DNA of 64,000 nucleotides, taken from NCBI RefSeq assembly GCF_001187435.1, contig NZ_LFXA01000002.1:806001-870000 (forward strand). The letters are read 5' to 3'. Below the pieces are notes generated by a model. That model did no database searches. It worked only from the letters and a program-made list of their open reading frames with translations, and was not told the origin of the DNA. Both the position numbers and the translations under genes were made by a program. The number at the start of each line of letters is the position of its first letter. Position 1 is the stretch's first letter. Of this stretch, positions 52,904-62,736 are shown in pieces. The stretch is from Streptomyces caatingaensis (GTDB lineage Bacteria > Actinomycetota > Actinomycetes > Streptomycetales > Streptomycetaceae).

Positions 52904-53697
52904 TGCCCGCCGCCACCCGCCCCGAGTCCTTCTACCGCCGCCTGGGCGACGGCCGCTACGCGAGCACCGCCGCCACCGCCGGCCCCTGGAGCCCCGAGGC
53001 GCAGCACGCGGGCCCGCCCTCCGCCCTCCTCGGCCGCGCACTGGAACGGCACGAGCCGCGGGACGGGCTCCGCGTGGCCCGGGTGACCCTGGAGATCCCG
53101 GCGCCCGTCCCCGTCGGCGACCTGACCGTACGGGTGCGCACCCTCCGCGCCGGGCGCCGCACCGAGCTCCTGGAGGGCGAGATCACCGCCGGGGGCCGGC
53201 CCGTGATGCTGGCCCGGGCCTGGCGGGTCGCCACGAGCCCGGCGGACACCCCGGGCCTGCGCCCGGAACCCACGCCTCCGCCCCCGCCGGAGCCGCAGGG
53301 GCCGCCCGCGCTGCCGGGGGCGTACCCCGACGGCTACGTCGCGGCCATGGAGTGGCGCTTCGCCGCGGGGGGATTCGCCACCCCGGGCCCGGGGACGGCC
53401 TGGGCCCGCCAGCGGATCCCCCTCGTCGCCGGGGAGGAGGACACCCCGCTCACGCGCGCCCTGACCCTGGCGGACAGCAACTGGGCCGTCGGCTTCGAAC
53501 TCGACCACGTCCGGCGGCTCGTCATCAACACCGACATCACCCTGGCCCTGCACCGCGACCCGGTCGGGGAGTGGCTGTGCCTGAGCGCCGCCACCGCCGC
53601 GACCCCCGGCGGTTCGGGGCTCGCCTCCGGCCGGCTCGACGACACGGCCGGCGACTGCGGGCGGATCCTGCAGACGCTCCTGGTCGCCGAGCGGTGA
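52903..53697 (+). CDS. Thioesterase-family (TesB-like double hotdog) protein
   Basis: 264 residues. N-terminal half GPWSPEAQHAGPPSALLGRA with VARVTLEIPAPVPVGDL, and C-terminal half with LTLADSNWAVGFELD and NTDITLALHRDPVGEWLCL, together the two-hotdog TesB/4HBT_3 architecture. Would hydrolyse acyl-CoA thioesters. Starts one base into the GNAT stop, so both are one operon. Confidence 0.87.
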   Translation: MPAATRPESFYRRLGDGRYASTAATAGPWSPEAQHAGPPSALLGRALERHEPRDGLRVARVTLEIPAPVPVGDLTVRVRTLRAGRRTELLEGEITAGGRPVMLARAWRVATSPADTPGLRPEPTPPPPPEPQGPPALPGAYPDGYVAAMEWRFAAGGFATPGPGTAWARQRIPLVAGEEDTPLTRALTLADSNWAVGFELDHVRRLVINTDITLALHRDPVGEWLCLSAATAATPGGSGLASGRLDDTAGDCGRILQTLLVAER

Positions 53698-53852
53698 CGG
53701 GGACCGGCCCGCCCCCGTCACGGTTCGTAACAAATGGGCGCCCCCGCTCAACCGCACGGCCCGGCGGCGAGTCCTACCTCCAGTAGGCTTCCCGGCGTGC
53801 GCCCCGCGGCGCACGCCGGGCATCAAGGTCGTCAACCGGGGAGGAACCGGCG

Positions 53853-54509
53853 TTGCACGTTCAGGAATGGCTCGAATCGGTGCCGGCGGTCGCCGTCTAC
53901 CTGCTGGTGGGCGGGGTCATCGGGCTGGAGAGCCTGGGCATCCCGCTCCCCGGTGAGATCGTCCTCGTCAGCGCCACGCTGATGGCCGCGAGCCAGGACC
54001 ACATCAACCCCTACGTCCTGGGCGCCTGCGCCGTCGCGGGCGCGATCATCGGCGACTCGATCGGCTACCTCATCGGCCGCAAGGGCGGCAAGCCGCTGCT
54101 GGCCTGGCTCGGCCGCAAGTTCCCCAAGCACTTCGGGCCCCACCATGTGGCCACCGCCGAGCGGTCGTTCACCAAGTGGGGCATGTGGGCCGTCTTCGTC
54201 GGCCGCTTCATCGCGCTGCTGCGCATCTTCGCCGGCCCGCTGGCCGGCGTCCTGAAGATGCCGTACTGGAAGTTCCTCATCGCCAACGTGCTCGGCGGCA
54301 TCGCCTGGGCCGGCGGCACCGTCGCCGTCATCTACTCCGTCGGCAAGGTCGCCGAGAAGTGGCTGCACCAGTTCTCCTACCTCGGCCTGGTCGCCGCCGT
54401 GCTCTTCGGCGCCGGCTCCTTCGTCGTCATGCGGATCAAGGCCAAGAAGGCACAGAAGAACGCCCCGGACGAGGCCGCCGAGCAGCCCGAGCCGGCCGTC
54501 GCCGAGTGA
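53853..54509 (+). CDS. DedA-family membrane protein
   Basis: 218 residues, five to six hydrophobic segments. Signatures ESLGIPLPGEIVLVSATL near 26-43, DSIGYLIGRKGGKPLLAWLG and GRFIALLRIFAGPLAGVLKM are canonical for DedA proteins, which help recycle undecaprenyl phosphate or scramble lipids. TTG 53853 follows GGGGAGGAACC. Charged tail rich in Lys, Ala, Glu. A TAGGCT box at 53784-53789 may be its promoter. Confidence 0.93.
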   Translation: MHVQEWLESVPAVAVYLLVGGVIGLESLGIPLPGEIVLVSATLMAASQDHINPYVLGACAVAGAIIGDSIGYLIGRKGGKPLLAWLGRKFPKHFGPHHVATAERSFTKWGMWAVFVGRFIALLRIFAGPLAGVLKMPYWKFLIANVLGGIAWAGGTVAVIYSVGKVAEKWLHQFSYLGLVAAVLFGAGSFVVMRIKAKKAQKNAPDEAAEQPEPAVAE

Positions 54510-54618
54510 CCCCCGGCGGCCCGGGATGTGATCTCCGTCCCATCCCGGCCGCCCCGCCCCGGCCGTCGCCTAGCGTGCCCGTGAGGACGGGGGCCGCAGC
54601 GGCGAGGAGGAGCAGACC

Positions 54619-55152
54619 ATGACGGACGACCGGGCGCTGATCGCGGGCGTGGGCGGCAAGGAGCCGCGGATCGACCCCGGCGCCTTCACCGCACCCACCT
54701 CCGTCGTCCTCGGCGACGTCACCCTCGCCGCCGGCAGCAGCGTCTGGTACCACGCCGTCCTGCGCGGCGACGGCGGCCCGATCACCCTCGGCGCCGGCAG
54801 CAACGTCCAGGACAACTGCACCGTCCACGTCGACCCCGGATTCCCCGTCACCGTCGGCGAGCGCGTGACCGTCGGCCACAACGCCGTCCTGCACGGCTGC
54901 ACCGTCGAGGACGACGTCCTCGTCGGCATGGGCGCCACCGTCCTCAACGGGGCGCGCATCGGCGCCGGTTCGCTCGTCGCCGCCCAGGCGCTGGTGCCCG
55001 AGGGCATGGACGTGCCGCCCGGCTCCCTGGTGGCCGGCGTGCCCGCCAAGGTCCGGCGGGAGCTGACCGCCGAGGAGCGCGAGCGCATCCGCGCCAACGC
55101 CGCGGTGTACGAGGAGCTGGCGAAGACCCACCGGGAGTCGTTCGGCGGCTGA
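54619..55152 (+). CDS. Gamma-carbonic anhydrase family protein
   Basis: 177 residues, left-handed beta-helix hexapeptides throughout, with the three zinc histidines in DNCTVHVD and GHNAVLHGC near 75-100 and YHAVLRGD motif near 46. Hydrates CO2 in active members; some bind other substrates. ATG 54619 with GGAGGAGCAG; a TAGCGT -10-like box (54571-54576) lies 42 bases upstream. Convergent with the dynamin-like genes (8-base gap). Confidence 0.93.
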   Translation: MTDDRALIAGVGGKEPRIDPGAFTAPTSVVLGDVTLAAGSSVWYHAVLRGDGGPITLGAGSNVQDNCTVHVDPGFPVTVGERVTVGHNAVLHGCTVEDDVLVGMGATVLNGARIGAGSLVAAQALVPEGMDVPPGSLVAGVPAKVRRELTAEERERIRANAAVYEELAKTHRESFGG

Positions 55153-55160
55153 GGGCCGCG

Positions 55161-57119
55161 TCAGATCGCGACGGCCGCGACCAACTCCGCGAGAATCTCG
55201 TCCAGATCGTTGAGGACGGAGCCCTGCCGGCTCAGCTCCGCCAGCGTGGCCTCCCGCTCCGCCTCGCCGCTCTCCAGGCGTTCCAGCGCGTTCTCCACCT
55301 CCTGCCGCACGCTGCGCAGCTCCCCCTCGATGCCCTCCGCGACGATCTCGCGGACCTTGTCGAGCTGCTCCCGCACGGTCGCGGACAGCTCGGTGACGAT
55401 CCGGTCGGTCCGGTCGCGGAGGGCGTCGGCGCAGTCCTGGGCGGCCTTCTCCTTGAGCTCCTGTTCGAGCCGGGACGTCGCCAGGGAGCCGCTGACGAGG
55501 TTGGCCGCGAGCACCGCCAGGGAGAAGGGGAGGGCGGCGAGGCCGACGGCCGCGCCGACGACGGCCACCGCGACGGTCGGGAGCACCGCCCGCGTGACGC
55601 CCTTGAAGCCGAAGTTGGCGCCCGCCAGCCCCATGCCGGGCCCGCCGAGGACCGTTCCGAGCCCCGCCGCGACGACGCGCTCGACGCCCCCGGCCACGGC
55701 GCCCGGCCGCTCCCGCCGGGGCACGGCCGCCAGCTCGTAGCGGATCCCGTCGACCCGCTCGACGAGTTCGGTGAGGTCCGTCTCGATCTGCGCCTCCAGC
55801 GCCAGCACCCGTTCCTCCAGGAACACCTGGAGCTCGTCGCGCTGCCACGCGGCCGACGCCTCCTGGACCCTGGCCTTCAGCTTCGCGGAGAGCTCCTCCT
55901 CGAGCGCCTCGACGCGTGCCGTCCGCGTGAAGGGGTTGAGGCCCTTCAGCCGGTTCTCCAGGGGCAGTTCGCGGGCCCACTCCTCGACGGCGTCCGCCGT
56001 CCCCCGGTAGAACCGCCGCGCCATCGCGCCGACTTCGTCGAGGACGTCGCGCAGGTGGGAGTCGACCCGGCCCAGGATGGCGTCCCTGCGCTGCGCCACC
56101 TGCCGCAGCGGCACCTGCTGGAGCTCGTACTCGCGGCGCAGGCCGGCCGAGGTCCGCCGCAGCATCCCCTGCTGGAGCTCGATGTCCCGCCGCGCCGCGG
56201 TCACCACGTTCTGCAGGCGCAGGACCGGGACGAGCACCTTGGCGCGCCCCCGGTCGCGGACGAGGAAGCGCTCCAGCGCCTGCTCGAACGGCGGGAATCC
56301 GGTCGCCCCCCGGCCGTCCGCGCCCGAGCCGCGCACCCGGCCCTCCAGCGCGTCCCTGGCGTTGACGAAGAAGACCCGGTCGTCGCGGGGGTGGTAGGGG
56401 GCCAGCCGGTTGCGGACGCTCTCGACGACGGCGTCGCGCCGGTTCGGCGGGACGTCGTCGATCCGGGTGAAGAGGAAGAACGCGTCCTCGTGTCCCCGGG
56501 CGGCGACGTGGACGTCGAGGAAGGTCTGCTCGCTCAGCGACAGCGGGGCGGTGGTCAGCAGCACCATGACCAGGGCGTCCGCCCGGTCCAGATAGCCCAG
56601 GGTGAGCCGCTCGCGCTCGGGCGCCTCGTTCAGCCCCGGCGAGTCGATGATCTCGACGTGGTTCTCGCACAGCGGCAACGGCCAGAAGACCTCGGCCCGT
56701 TCGTACGGATTGGGCCGCGGCCCGCCGTCGTCGCCGTCCTGGATGGTCACGTGCTCGGCCAGCTTCTCGACGGGGATGTCGAGGGGCCGGTCCGGGGCGT
56801 CCTTCCCGGCCGTGGGCATCGGGTGGAGCCTGGCCCGGCGCTCGGCGCCCCACTTCACCTCGTTGACGATGGCGGTGCAGGGCAGGATGTCCGTCGGCAG
56901 CACCTCCGCGCCGAGCAGCGCGTTGATCACCGTGCTCTTGCCGCGCTTGAACTCGCCCACGAACATCACCTTGAACGTGTCGGACTCCACACGCTCCTGG
57001 ATCACGCGCAGCCGCTCGGTGTTGGCCTCGACGTTGACCGCCTCCAGCACCGGCCGGAGCCTGCCGATGAGGGCGAGGAGGGACTGGCGGTGTTCCTCGA
57101 AGATCCCGTAGCCGTTCAT
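55161..57119 (-). CDS. Dynamin-like GTPase 1 (intact G motifs)
   Basis: 652 residues. G1 VGEFKRGKSTVINALLG near 55-71, G2 Thr in LPCTAIVNEV, G3 DSPGLNEAPE near 160, G4 FTRIDD near 213. Long helical stalk 280-480 (ELQQ, ARRDIELQQGMLRR) and two glycine-rich hydrophobic segments near 485-555 (VAAGLGTVLGGPGMGLAG and VAVVGAAVGLAALPFSLAV) that can insert into membrane, then a coiled tail. Bacterial dynamins remodel or repair membranes; in Streptomyces DynA/DynB support sporulation septa. Last gene of a three-GTPase operon (11-base gap to the next). Confidence 0.9.
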   Translation of the reverse strand: MNGYGIFEEHRQSLLALIGRLRPVLEAVNVEANTERLRVIQERVESDTFKVMFVGEFKRGKSTVINALLGAEVLPTDILPCTAIVNEVKWGAERRARLHPMPTAGKDAPDRPLDIPVEKLAEHVTIQDGDDGGPRPNPYERAEVFWPLPLCENHVEIIDSPGLNEAPERERLTLGYLDRADALVMVLLTTAPLSLSEQTFLDVHVAARGHEDAFFLFTRIDDVPPNRRDAVVESVRNRLAPYHPRDDRVFFVNARDALEGRVRGSGADGRGATGFPPFEQALERFLVRDRGRAKVLVPVLRLQNVVTAARRDIELQQGMLRRTSAGLRREYELQQVPLRQVAQRRDAILGRVDSHLRDVLDEVGAMARRFYRGTADAVEEWARELPLENRLKGLNPFTRTARVEALEEELSAKLKARVQEASAAWQRDELQVFLEERVLALEAQIETDLTELVERVDGIRYELAAVPRRERPGAVAGGVERVVAAGLGTVLGGPGMGLAGANFGFKGVTRAVLPTVAVAVVGAAVGLAALPFSLAVLAANLVSGSLATSRLEQELKEKAAQDCADALRDRTDRIVTELSATVREQLDKVREIVAEGIEGELRSVRQEVENALERLESGEAEREATLAELSRQGSVLNDLDEILAELVAAVAI

Positions 57120-57130
57120 CGTTTCGCCTC

Positions 57131-58681
57131 TCAGCCGTGGTCGCGTGGGGTGGGTTCGGTCCCGGCCGGCAGCCGGGCGCGCAGGCGGGCCGCCGCGGCG
57201 GAGAGCGAGAGCCCTTCCGGCGCGGGGGCCCCGGGCTCGTGCCGAGGGGGCGCCAGGGCGTTCTCGGCCAGGTCCCGGTAGGCCGACCGGAGGTGCCGCG
57301 CCGCGGCGTCGGCGAACTCCTCCACCGCCTGCCGGACGATCCGCGTCAACGCCTCGCCCACCGCCTGCCGTTGGTGCTCGGCCAGCCGCTGGAAGCGCGT
57401 CTCACCGGCCGCCAGGGCGGCGGCCCCGCCGATCAGGGCGACCGGCAGGGCGGGGCCGGGCAGCGCGACCGCCGCGAGCAGCCCGGCCCCGACCGGCCCG
57501 AGCCGCTGGTACAGCAGCTTCCTTCCGCCGAGGTCCTGAAGGTGCAGCCGCTGCCGGACCGGCTCGTCGAGCTCCAGGAGGGCGTCCGGGGCGGCGGTGT
57601 CCTGTGCGGCGACCGGGGCGCCTTCGAGGGCGGAGAGCCGTTCGGCGAGCCACCGGGCCTCGGTCTCCAGCCGGTGCCCGAACCACTCGGCCTGCCGCCC
57701 GGCCACGTCCAGCAGGCCGCGGTGCAGTTCGTAGGAGAGCGAGGTGTCCCACCAGTGCCCGGCGTCCGGCGACTCCGCCAGTGATCGCCGCAACTCCTCC
57801 AGGAGGCCTGTGCGTTCGCGCTCCAGGCGGCCGCGCAGTTCGGTGACGGCCTCGGTGCGCCGCCGGTCGACGTGCATGCGGAGGCCGGCGCGTTCGGCGT
57901 CCGCCCCCGCGGCGTCCCGCCCGGCCCGCTCCTCGGCGGCCCGCCGGGCGGCGGCCTCGTCGCGGCGGCCCGTCGCGGCCATCCGGGCGCACAGGTCGGC
58001 CAGCTGGGCCGCGATCTGCCGCCGGCGCGACGCCTGCCGGTCCTCCGCGCCGGTCCAGGAGCGGACGAGCGCGCGCAGGGCGTCGAGCCCGTCCCGGTCC
58101 CCGAGGACGGCGATGCCGGGGCCGAGGCGTTCGGCGCGGGCCCGCACGTGCTCCCTGACGGGTGCGCGCCTGTCCTCGGGGAGCCGGTCCTCGCCGGTGA
58201 GCACCAGGGCGACGCGGCGCAGGCGGCCACGGCCGAGGGCCCGGTCCGCGAAGTCCGTCTCGGTGCGGCCGAAGGGGGCGACGGCCCTGGTCGTCATCAC
58301 GAGGGCGTCGGCGTGGTGCGCGAGGCGGCACGCCAGCTCGTCCGCCTCCGCCGCCTGGTTGAGCGCCGGTGCCTCGACCAGCTCCACGTCCTCGCCGAGC
58401 GGGGAGGAGCGGAGCAGGAGCCGGGGCGCGGGGAACTTCCCGGTGCCCTCCTGGACCACGGACGCCTCCGCCCCGGGTCCGGCGAGCCGCCCGGTCAGCT
58501 CCGGCGCGCCGCTCATCGCCTCACCGGCGACGACGATCCGGCAGGCGGGGCGGTGGAGTTGCCCGGTCATGCCCGCCAACTCGGCGAGCACGCCGTGCAG
58601 TCCGTGGTCGCGTGCGAGCGCTTCGGCCTCGGCGAGGCAGGCTTCGAGGGGGAGTGCGGGGTCTTGGCCGGAGTCGGGCAT
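57131..58681 (-). CDS. Dynamin-like pseudo-GTPase 2 (P-loop destroyed)
   Basis: 516 residues with the same layout as its neighbours, but the P-loop position reads VVAGEAMSGAPELTGRL (no GKS/T), G3 reads VEAPALNQ instead of DxPG and G4 reads LTGED. It should not bind GTP. Stalk helices 210-320 and one hydrophobic Gly/Ala-rich segment near 400-430 (GPVGAGLLAAVALPGPALP) remain. It may be a non-catalytic partner shaping the heteromeric assembly of the flanking GTPases. ATG 58681, AGGACGG before it. Confidence 0.85.
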   Translation of the reverse strand: MPDSGQDPALPLEACLAEAEALARDHGLHGVLAELAGMTGQLHRPACRIVVAGEAMSGAPELTGRLAGPGAEASVVQEGTGKFPAPRLLLRSSPLGEDVELVEAPALNQAAEADELACRLAHHADALVMTTRAVAPFGRTETDFADRALGRGRLRRVALVLTGEDRLPEDRRAPVREHVRARAERLGPGIAVLGDRDGLDALRALVRSWTGAEDRQASRRRQIAAQLADLCARMAATGRRDEAAARRAAEERAGRDAAGADAERAGLRMHVDRRRTEAVTELRGRLERERTGLLEELRRSLAESPDAGHWWDTSLSYELHRGLLDVAGRQAEWFGHRLETEARWLAERLSALEGAPVAAQDTAAPDALLELDEPVRQRLHLQDLGGRKLLYQRLGPVGAGLLAAVALPGPALPVALIGGAAALAAGETRFQRLAEHQRQAVGEALTRIVRQAVEEFADAAARHLRSAYRDLAENALAPPRHEPGAPAPEGLSLSAAAARLRARLPAGTEPTPRDHG

Positions 58682-58727
58682 GGGGGCCGTCCTGTTCGGT
58701 CGGGGTGATGGGCCGGAAGACGATGCT

Positions 58728-60696
58728 TCACGGTCCGGCGAGCAGGGCCCGCCGGCGCTCGATGGCGGAGCGGCGCCGGTCCGCCTCGGCGAGGACGTGC
58801 GTCAGCGCCGCGCGCCGCTCCTCCAGCGCGGCGTGCCGTTCGTGCTGCCGGGCGGCGATACCGGAGATCACGTCCCGGTAGCCCGTGCGGTAGCCGTCCA
58901 GGCAGGCGGCGAAGGCGGTTTCGGCGGACCGCCGCCGGTCGCGCACCGCGCCTTCGAGGTCGGCGCGCACCGCCTCGAAGGCGGCCCGGACCGTGGCGCG
59001 GACGCGGGTGGCGAGCTCCGCCTTCAGGGGCGCGAGCTTCCGGGCACCGAGGGCCTGGCCGACGAGCGCCCCCACACCGGCGCCCACCGGGCCGCCCACG
59101 ATCCCGCCCACCACGGTGCCGACCGCCCACCCGCCGAACCGGCCCCACCGGTCCGAGCTCAGCGCCTGCCGCGCCGCCGCCACCGCGGGGGACAAGCGGG
59201 CCGGCCCCGTCGGCGGCCGGCGCCCAGGGCGGGGGCGCGGGCTCGCGCACGTCCGGCGGCCGGCCCAGCGCCTCGCCGAGGCGTGCGTACTCCGTGCGGA
59301 AGGCCGCCGCCACCTCCCGTCCGGCGGTCAGCGCCGCATGGGTGAACGCGTCCCGCACGACGCGGCGTTGGGCCTCGTCCCACTGCCGCAGCCCGTCCCG
59401 CAGCCGGGCGGTGACGCCCTCCTCCACGGCGGTGCGCAGGACGGCGACGGTCCCCGCCGACTCGACCAGCCCGGCGCAGTCGTCCGCGGTGCGGGCCAGC
59501 GCCTCCTCGTAGGTGCGGCCGATCCCGGCGCGCACCCGGGCGTCCGCCTGCGCGAGCTGCCGCAGGCCCAGGCTCCGGTACGGCTCCAGGAACCCCGCGA
59601 GGTCCGGGATGCGGGCGGCCGCGAGGGCCGATTCCTCGGCGTCCAGCTCGGCCCGGCGCGCGTCGGTCTCCTCGCGGACGAGCCGCATGGCCCGGTCCAG
59701 CAGCCGGAGCGTGCTGTCGCCCACCGCGACGGCGCGCTGCCGCCCGAGGGTCTCGCGCAGCCGCGACTCGGTCTCCGCGAACCGCCGTGCCCACGCGGCC
59801 TGTTCGGGGGACAGCGGCTCGCCCGCCGCCCCGCGGACCACCGCCTCCGCGGAGACCGCCTCCACCGCCGCCCCGGGCAGCGCGAGGCGGGCGCGCAGCC
59901 GGGCGCGGATCGCCCGGACGACGTCCGGCCGCTCGGCGTCCGGGACCCGGTCGGCATAGGTGGCGAGGAAGACGCAGCGCGTCAGCATCGCGCGGTCGAG
60001 GGCGTCCTCCAGGAAGGCGGTCAGGGACAGGGGCACGGGCACCAGCGCCGAGGTCAGCACCACCGCGCTGTCGGCGGTCTCGGCCATCACCCGGCGGACG
60101 GTCCCGTCGTGCTCCGCCTGCCCGTTGGCGCCGGGGGTGTCCACGACGACGAGGCCGTCGGCGAGCGCGGCGGCCGGGACCTCGACCCGCAGCTCCGACA
60201 CCAGGGGGGCGATCCGGGGGCCCGCCGTCAACAGGGCGAGCAGCGGGCGGAATTCACCCGGTATCTCGTCGTCGGGGCACCGCTCGCGCAGCGCGGCGGT
60301 CAGCCGCTTGCGGGTGCCGCCGCCGTCGGAACGGACCGTGTACCGGCGGGGGTCGCCGTCCAGCCGCACCCGGAGCAGCGGCGTCGGCCCGTACTCGATG
60401 ACGACGGGGGCGGCGGTGGTCGGCAGCACGTCGGCCGGCAGCAGCGGCATGCGCAACAGGCCGTTGACGAAGGTGCTCTTGCCGCTGGAGAACTCGCCGA
60501 TGACGGCCAGGTGCGGACGGTCGTCCGCCAGCCTCCGGTGCACCTGCGCCAGGGCCGCGCCGACGGCCGCCGCCCGCTCGGGGGCCGGCCCGAGGCCGTC
60601 GATCGACCCCCGGACGAAGTCCAGGTGTTCCGCCGTGTCGGTCAGTGCCTCGGCGACGACGGCGGCGTCCCCGGGGTGCGTCCTTCGGTCCCCCAC
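58728..60696 (-). CDS. Dynamin-like GTPase 3, split by apparent +1 frameshift
   Basis: GTG 60696 (GGGAG seven bases upstream) opens a frame with G1 IGEFSSGKSTFVNGLL near 65, G3 VVDTPGANGQ near 180 and G4 TYADRVPD. After about residue 500 the frame passes into nonsense (GPLVPRGGGG), while an adjacent +1 frame from 59195 to the stop at 58728 continues the protein convincingly (SPAVAAARQALSSDRWGRF, then a glycine-zipper VVGGIVGGPVGAGVGALVG and helices). Joined length would be about 655, equal to GTPase 1. Either a sequencing slip, a recent mutation, or programmed shift. Without it the protein would run on to 58567 without its membrane segment. First gene of the operon, divergent from the M48 gene. 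Confidence 0.8.
59187..59202 (-). other. Frameshift site in dynamin-like GTPase 3
   Basis: Minus-strand GGCCCGCTTGTCCCC; removal of one base (e.g. CTT-G to CTG) joins the two frames as GPLSPAVAAARQ. Confidence 0.7.
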
Positions 60697-60859
60697 GCTG
60701 AGCTCCCTGCCTAGGGGAGGAGCCTCGCAACGGACGCCGGACCTCCTCGCGGGCTTGACCCGGCACGTACCCGTCCTTGACCAAATCCTTTCCGTCATTG
60801 GCGTGTTGCGCCCTAGCCTCGTCGTACGAAGGGTGCTCTCACGACGAGGGGGACAGTCG

Positions 60860-61903
60860 ATGAAGGCCGACGACGAGGGGACCGCGCGGCGCTCCGGCGC
60901 TCCGGCCCGTACGCGCTTCCCGGGGATCTCCTCGCGCGCCTACGAGCACCCGGCCGACCGCGCCGCGCTGGTGGCCCTGCGCAAGCTGCGCGGACTGGAC
61001 ACGTTCGTACGGAAGTTCCGCGGGGCCTTCCTCGAACGGGCCCTGCGCATGGAGGCCCTGGGGGAGGCGGTGCGCACCAGTGACCGGCAGTTCCGCACGG
61101 TCCACCGGACGATGCGCGAGGCCTCCCGGGTGCTGGACCTCGACCGCACCCCCGAGCTGTTCGTCCGCCTGGACCGGGACGTCAACGCCGCCACGGTCGG
61201 CGTGGACCGGCCCTTCGTCGTGCTCAGCAGCGGCATGCTGGAGCTGATGGACGCCGAGGAGCTGCGCTTCGTCATCGGCCACGAGCTCGGCCACGCCATG
61301 AGCGGGCACCTGGTGTACGGGACGATCGCCCGCTTCCTCGCCGAAGCGGGCCGCGTGCTCGCCTCCGTCCCCATGGGGGGCCTCGGCCTGCAGGCCGTCC
61401 GGCTCGCGCTCGGCGAATGGATGCGCATGTCCGAACTCTCCTGCGACCGGGCCGGATTGCTCGTCGTCCAGGACCGCGAACCGTGCCTGCGCGCCCTGAT
61501 GAAGCTGGCGGGCGGCGCGCACCTGGGCGAGATGGACGCCGGGGAGTTCCTGCGCCAGGCGGCCGAGTACCGGCGCGGCGAGGATCTGCGCGACAGCGTC
61601 GTCAAGTTCCTGATCGAACAGCCCCGTTCGCACCCCCTGGCCGTCGCCCGGGTCGCCGAGCTCGACCACTGGGCCTCGGGCGACGGCTACCGGTCCGTCC
61701 TCGCCGGGGACTACGCCCTGCGCCGCGACGACGCCGGGGCGTCCGTCCGGGGGGAACTGCGGACCACCGGCGCCTCCTGCGCGGAGAGGGTCCGGCGGAG
61801 CACCGACCCGCTGCTCGTCATGCTCCGCGATCTCGCCGTCTCGGCCGACCGGGCCGGCGACCACGTCCTGAACGCCGTCCGCCGCGGCCCCGGCGCCACC
61901 TGA
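60860..61903 (+). CDS. M48-family zinc metallopeptidase
   Basis: 347 residues. Zinc motif VIGHELGHAMSGH near 138-150, third ligand Glu in MSELSCDRAGLLVV near 192-205, upstream conserved FVVLSSGMLELMD. It lacks the strong membrane segments of HtpX/Ste24, having only a mild hydrophobic patch (VPMGGLGLQAVRLALG), so it may be soluble or peripheral. M48 enzymes degrade damaged membrane proteins or process peptides. ATG 60860 with GAGGGGG upstream. Divergent from the dynamin-like operon with 163 bases shared regulatory DNA, suggesting a joint membrane-stress role (inference). Confidence 0.9.
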   Translation: MKADDEGTARRSGAPARTRFPGISSRAYEHPADRAALVALRKLRGLDTFVRKFRGAFLERALRMEALGEAVRTSDRQFRTVHRTMREASRVLDLDRTPELFVRLDRDVNAATVGVDRPFVVLSSGMLELMDAEELRFVIGHELGHAMSGHLVYGTIARFLAEAGRVLASVPMGGLGLQAVRLALGEWMRMSELSCDRAGLLVVQDREPCLRALMKLAGGAHLGEMDAGEFLRQAAEYRRGEDLRDSVVKFLIEQPRSHPLAVARVAELDHWASGDGYRSVLAGDYALRRDDAGASVRGELRTTGASCAERVRRSTDPLLVMLRDLAVSADRAGDHVLNAVRRGPGAT

Positions 61904-62156
61904 GCCGCCACAGCGATACACGACCGCAACAGCTCGCGGCCAACGCCCCGACAGCACCGGCGAGAACACCGGTGCCGCCGCACAACTCCCGCCCCTTCCA
62001 AGGACATTCGTAGGACCATGCCGCCGTCCGGGTCAATTCCTGCGCGATCTGTATATGCCCGGCGGAAGGTGCGCTGTCATAGCTCTGTCCAGCGCGGGTG
62101 CCGGACGACGAACCGGTCACCCGCCCGTCGGCCCCCGTGAACGGGAAGGCAGGACC

Positions 62157-62726
62157 ATGGGCAGAATCCAGCGCACGGCGATCGTCTCCGCCCTGACCCT
62201 GGCCGTCTCCGGCGCCCTCGCGGCCACCGGGACGGCACGGGCGGACTCCGCCTACGACGACATCACCATGTACAAGCAGGAAAAGACGCAGTGGTGCTGG
62301 GACGCCTCCGGGCTGACCATCGCCAAGTACCAGGGCTACGGCTCCACCCAGACCGACTTCTGCAACCGGGCCGCCCGCCACGACTCCAGCCTGAGCTGCG
62401 ACAACCAGCCCGCCACCCTCCAGGACATGGCCTACGCCTGGGGCGACCTCGGCATGACCCACACCGGAACGGGCCTGTCCCGCGCGGCCACCTTCGACGA
62501 GGTGCGCACGGACGTCGACGCCGCCCGTCCCGTCGCGGTCCGCATCGGCTGGAACTCCGGCGGCGGCCACATGAACGTCGTCTACGGCTACGACACGTCG
62601 AACACCACCATCGGCGTGGGCGACCCCTGGCCCGACACCGACACCTACACATGGTGGAACTACAACGACTACGTGAGCAACAGCTCCTTCAAGTGGACCC
62701 ATTCCCGCATCGGCATCTCCCAGTAA
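62157..62726 (+). CDS. Secreted papain-like cysteine protease (C39/papain_2-like)
   Basis: 189 residues with signal peptide (IVSALTLAVSGALAATG, cleavage after ARA near 32). Catalytic Cys in EKTQWCWDASGL near 45, catalytic His in GGGHMNVVYGYD near 142, Asn/Asp in GVGDPWPDT; two further cysteines (DFCNRA, SLSCDN). Fits the compact secreted papain_2/C39-like family. ATG 62157 with GGGAAGGCAGG. Ten bases before the next gene: one operon. Confidence 0.83.
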   Translation: MGRIQRTAIVSALTLAVSGALAATGTARADSAYDDITMYKQEKTQWCWDASGLTIAKYQGYGSTQTDFCNRAARHDSSLSCDNQPATLQDMAYAWGDLGMTHTGTGLSRAATFDEVRTDVDAARPVAVRIGWNSGGGHMNVVYGYDTSNTTIGVGDPWPDTDTYTWWNYNDYVSNSSFKWTHSRIGISQ

Positions 62727-62736
62727 GGCAGGCACC

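Noticed and set aside
60755..60820. Two TTGACC boxes between GTPase 3 and the M48 gene
   Set aside because: No -10 at 16-18 bases from either; left unannotated as a promoter.
62017..62139. Possible 40-codon ORF after AGGACC
   Set aside because: Arg/Ser-rich, no conserved look, sits in the leader of the protease gene.
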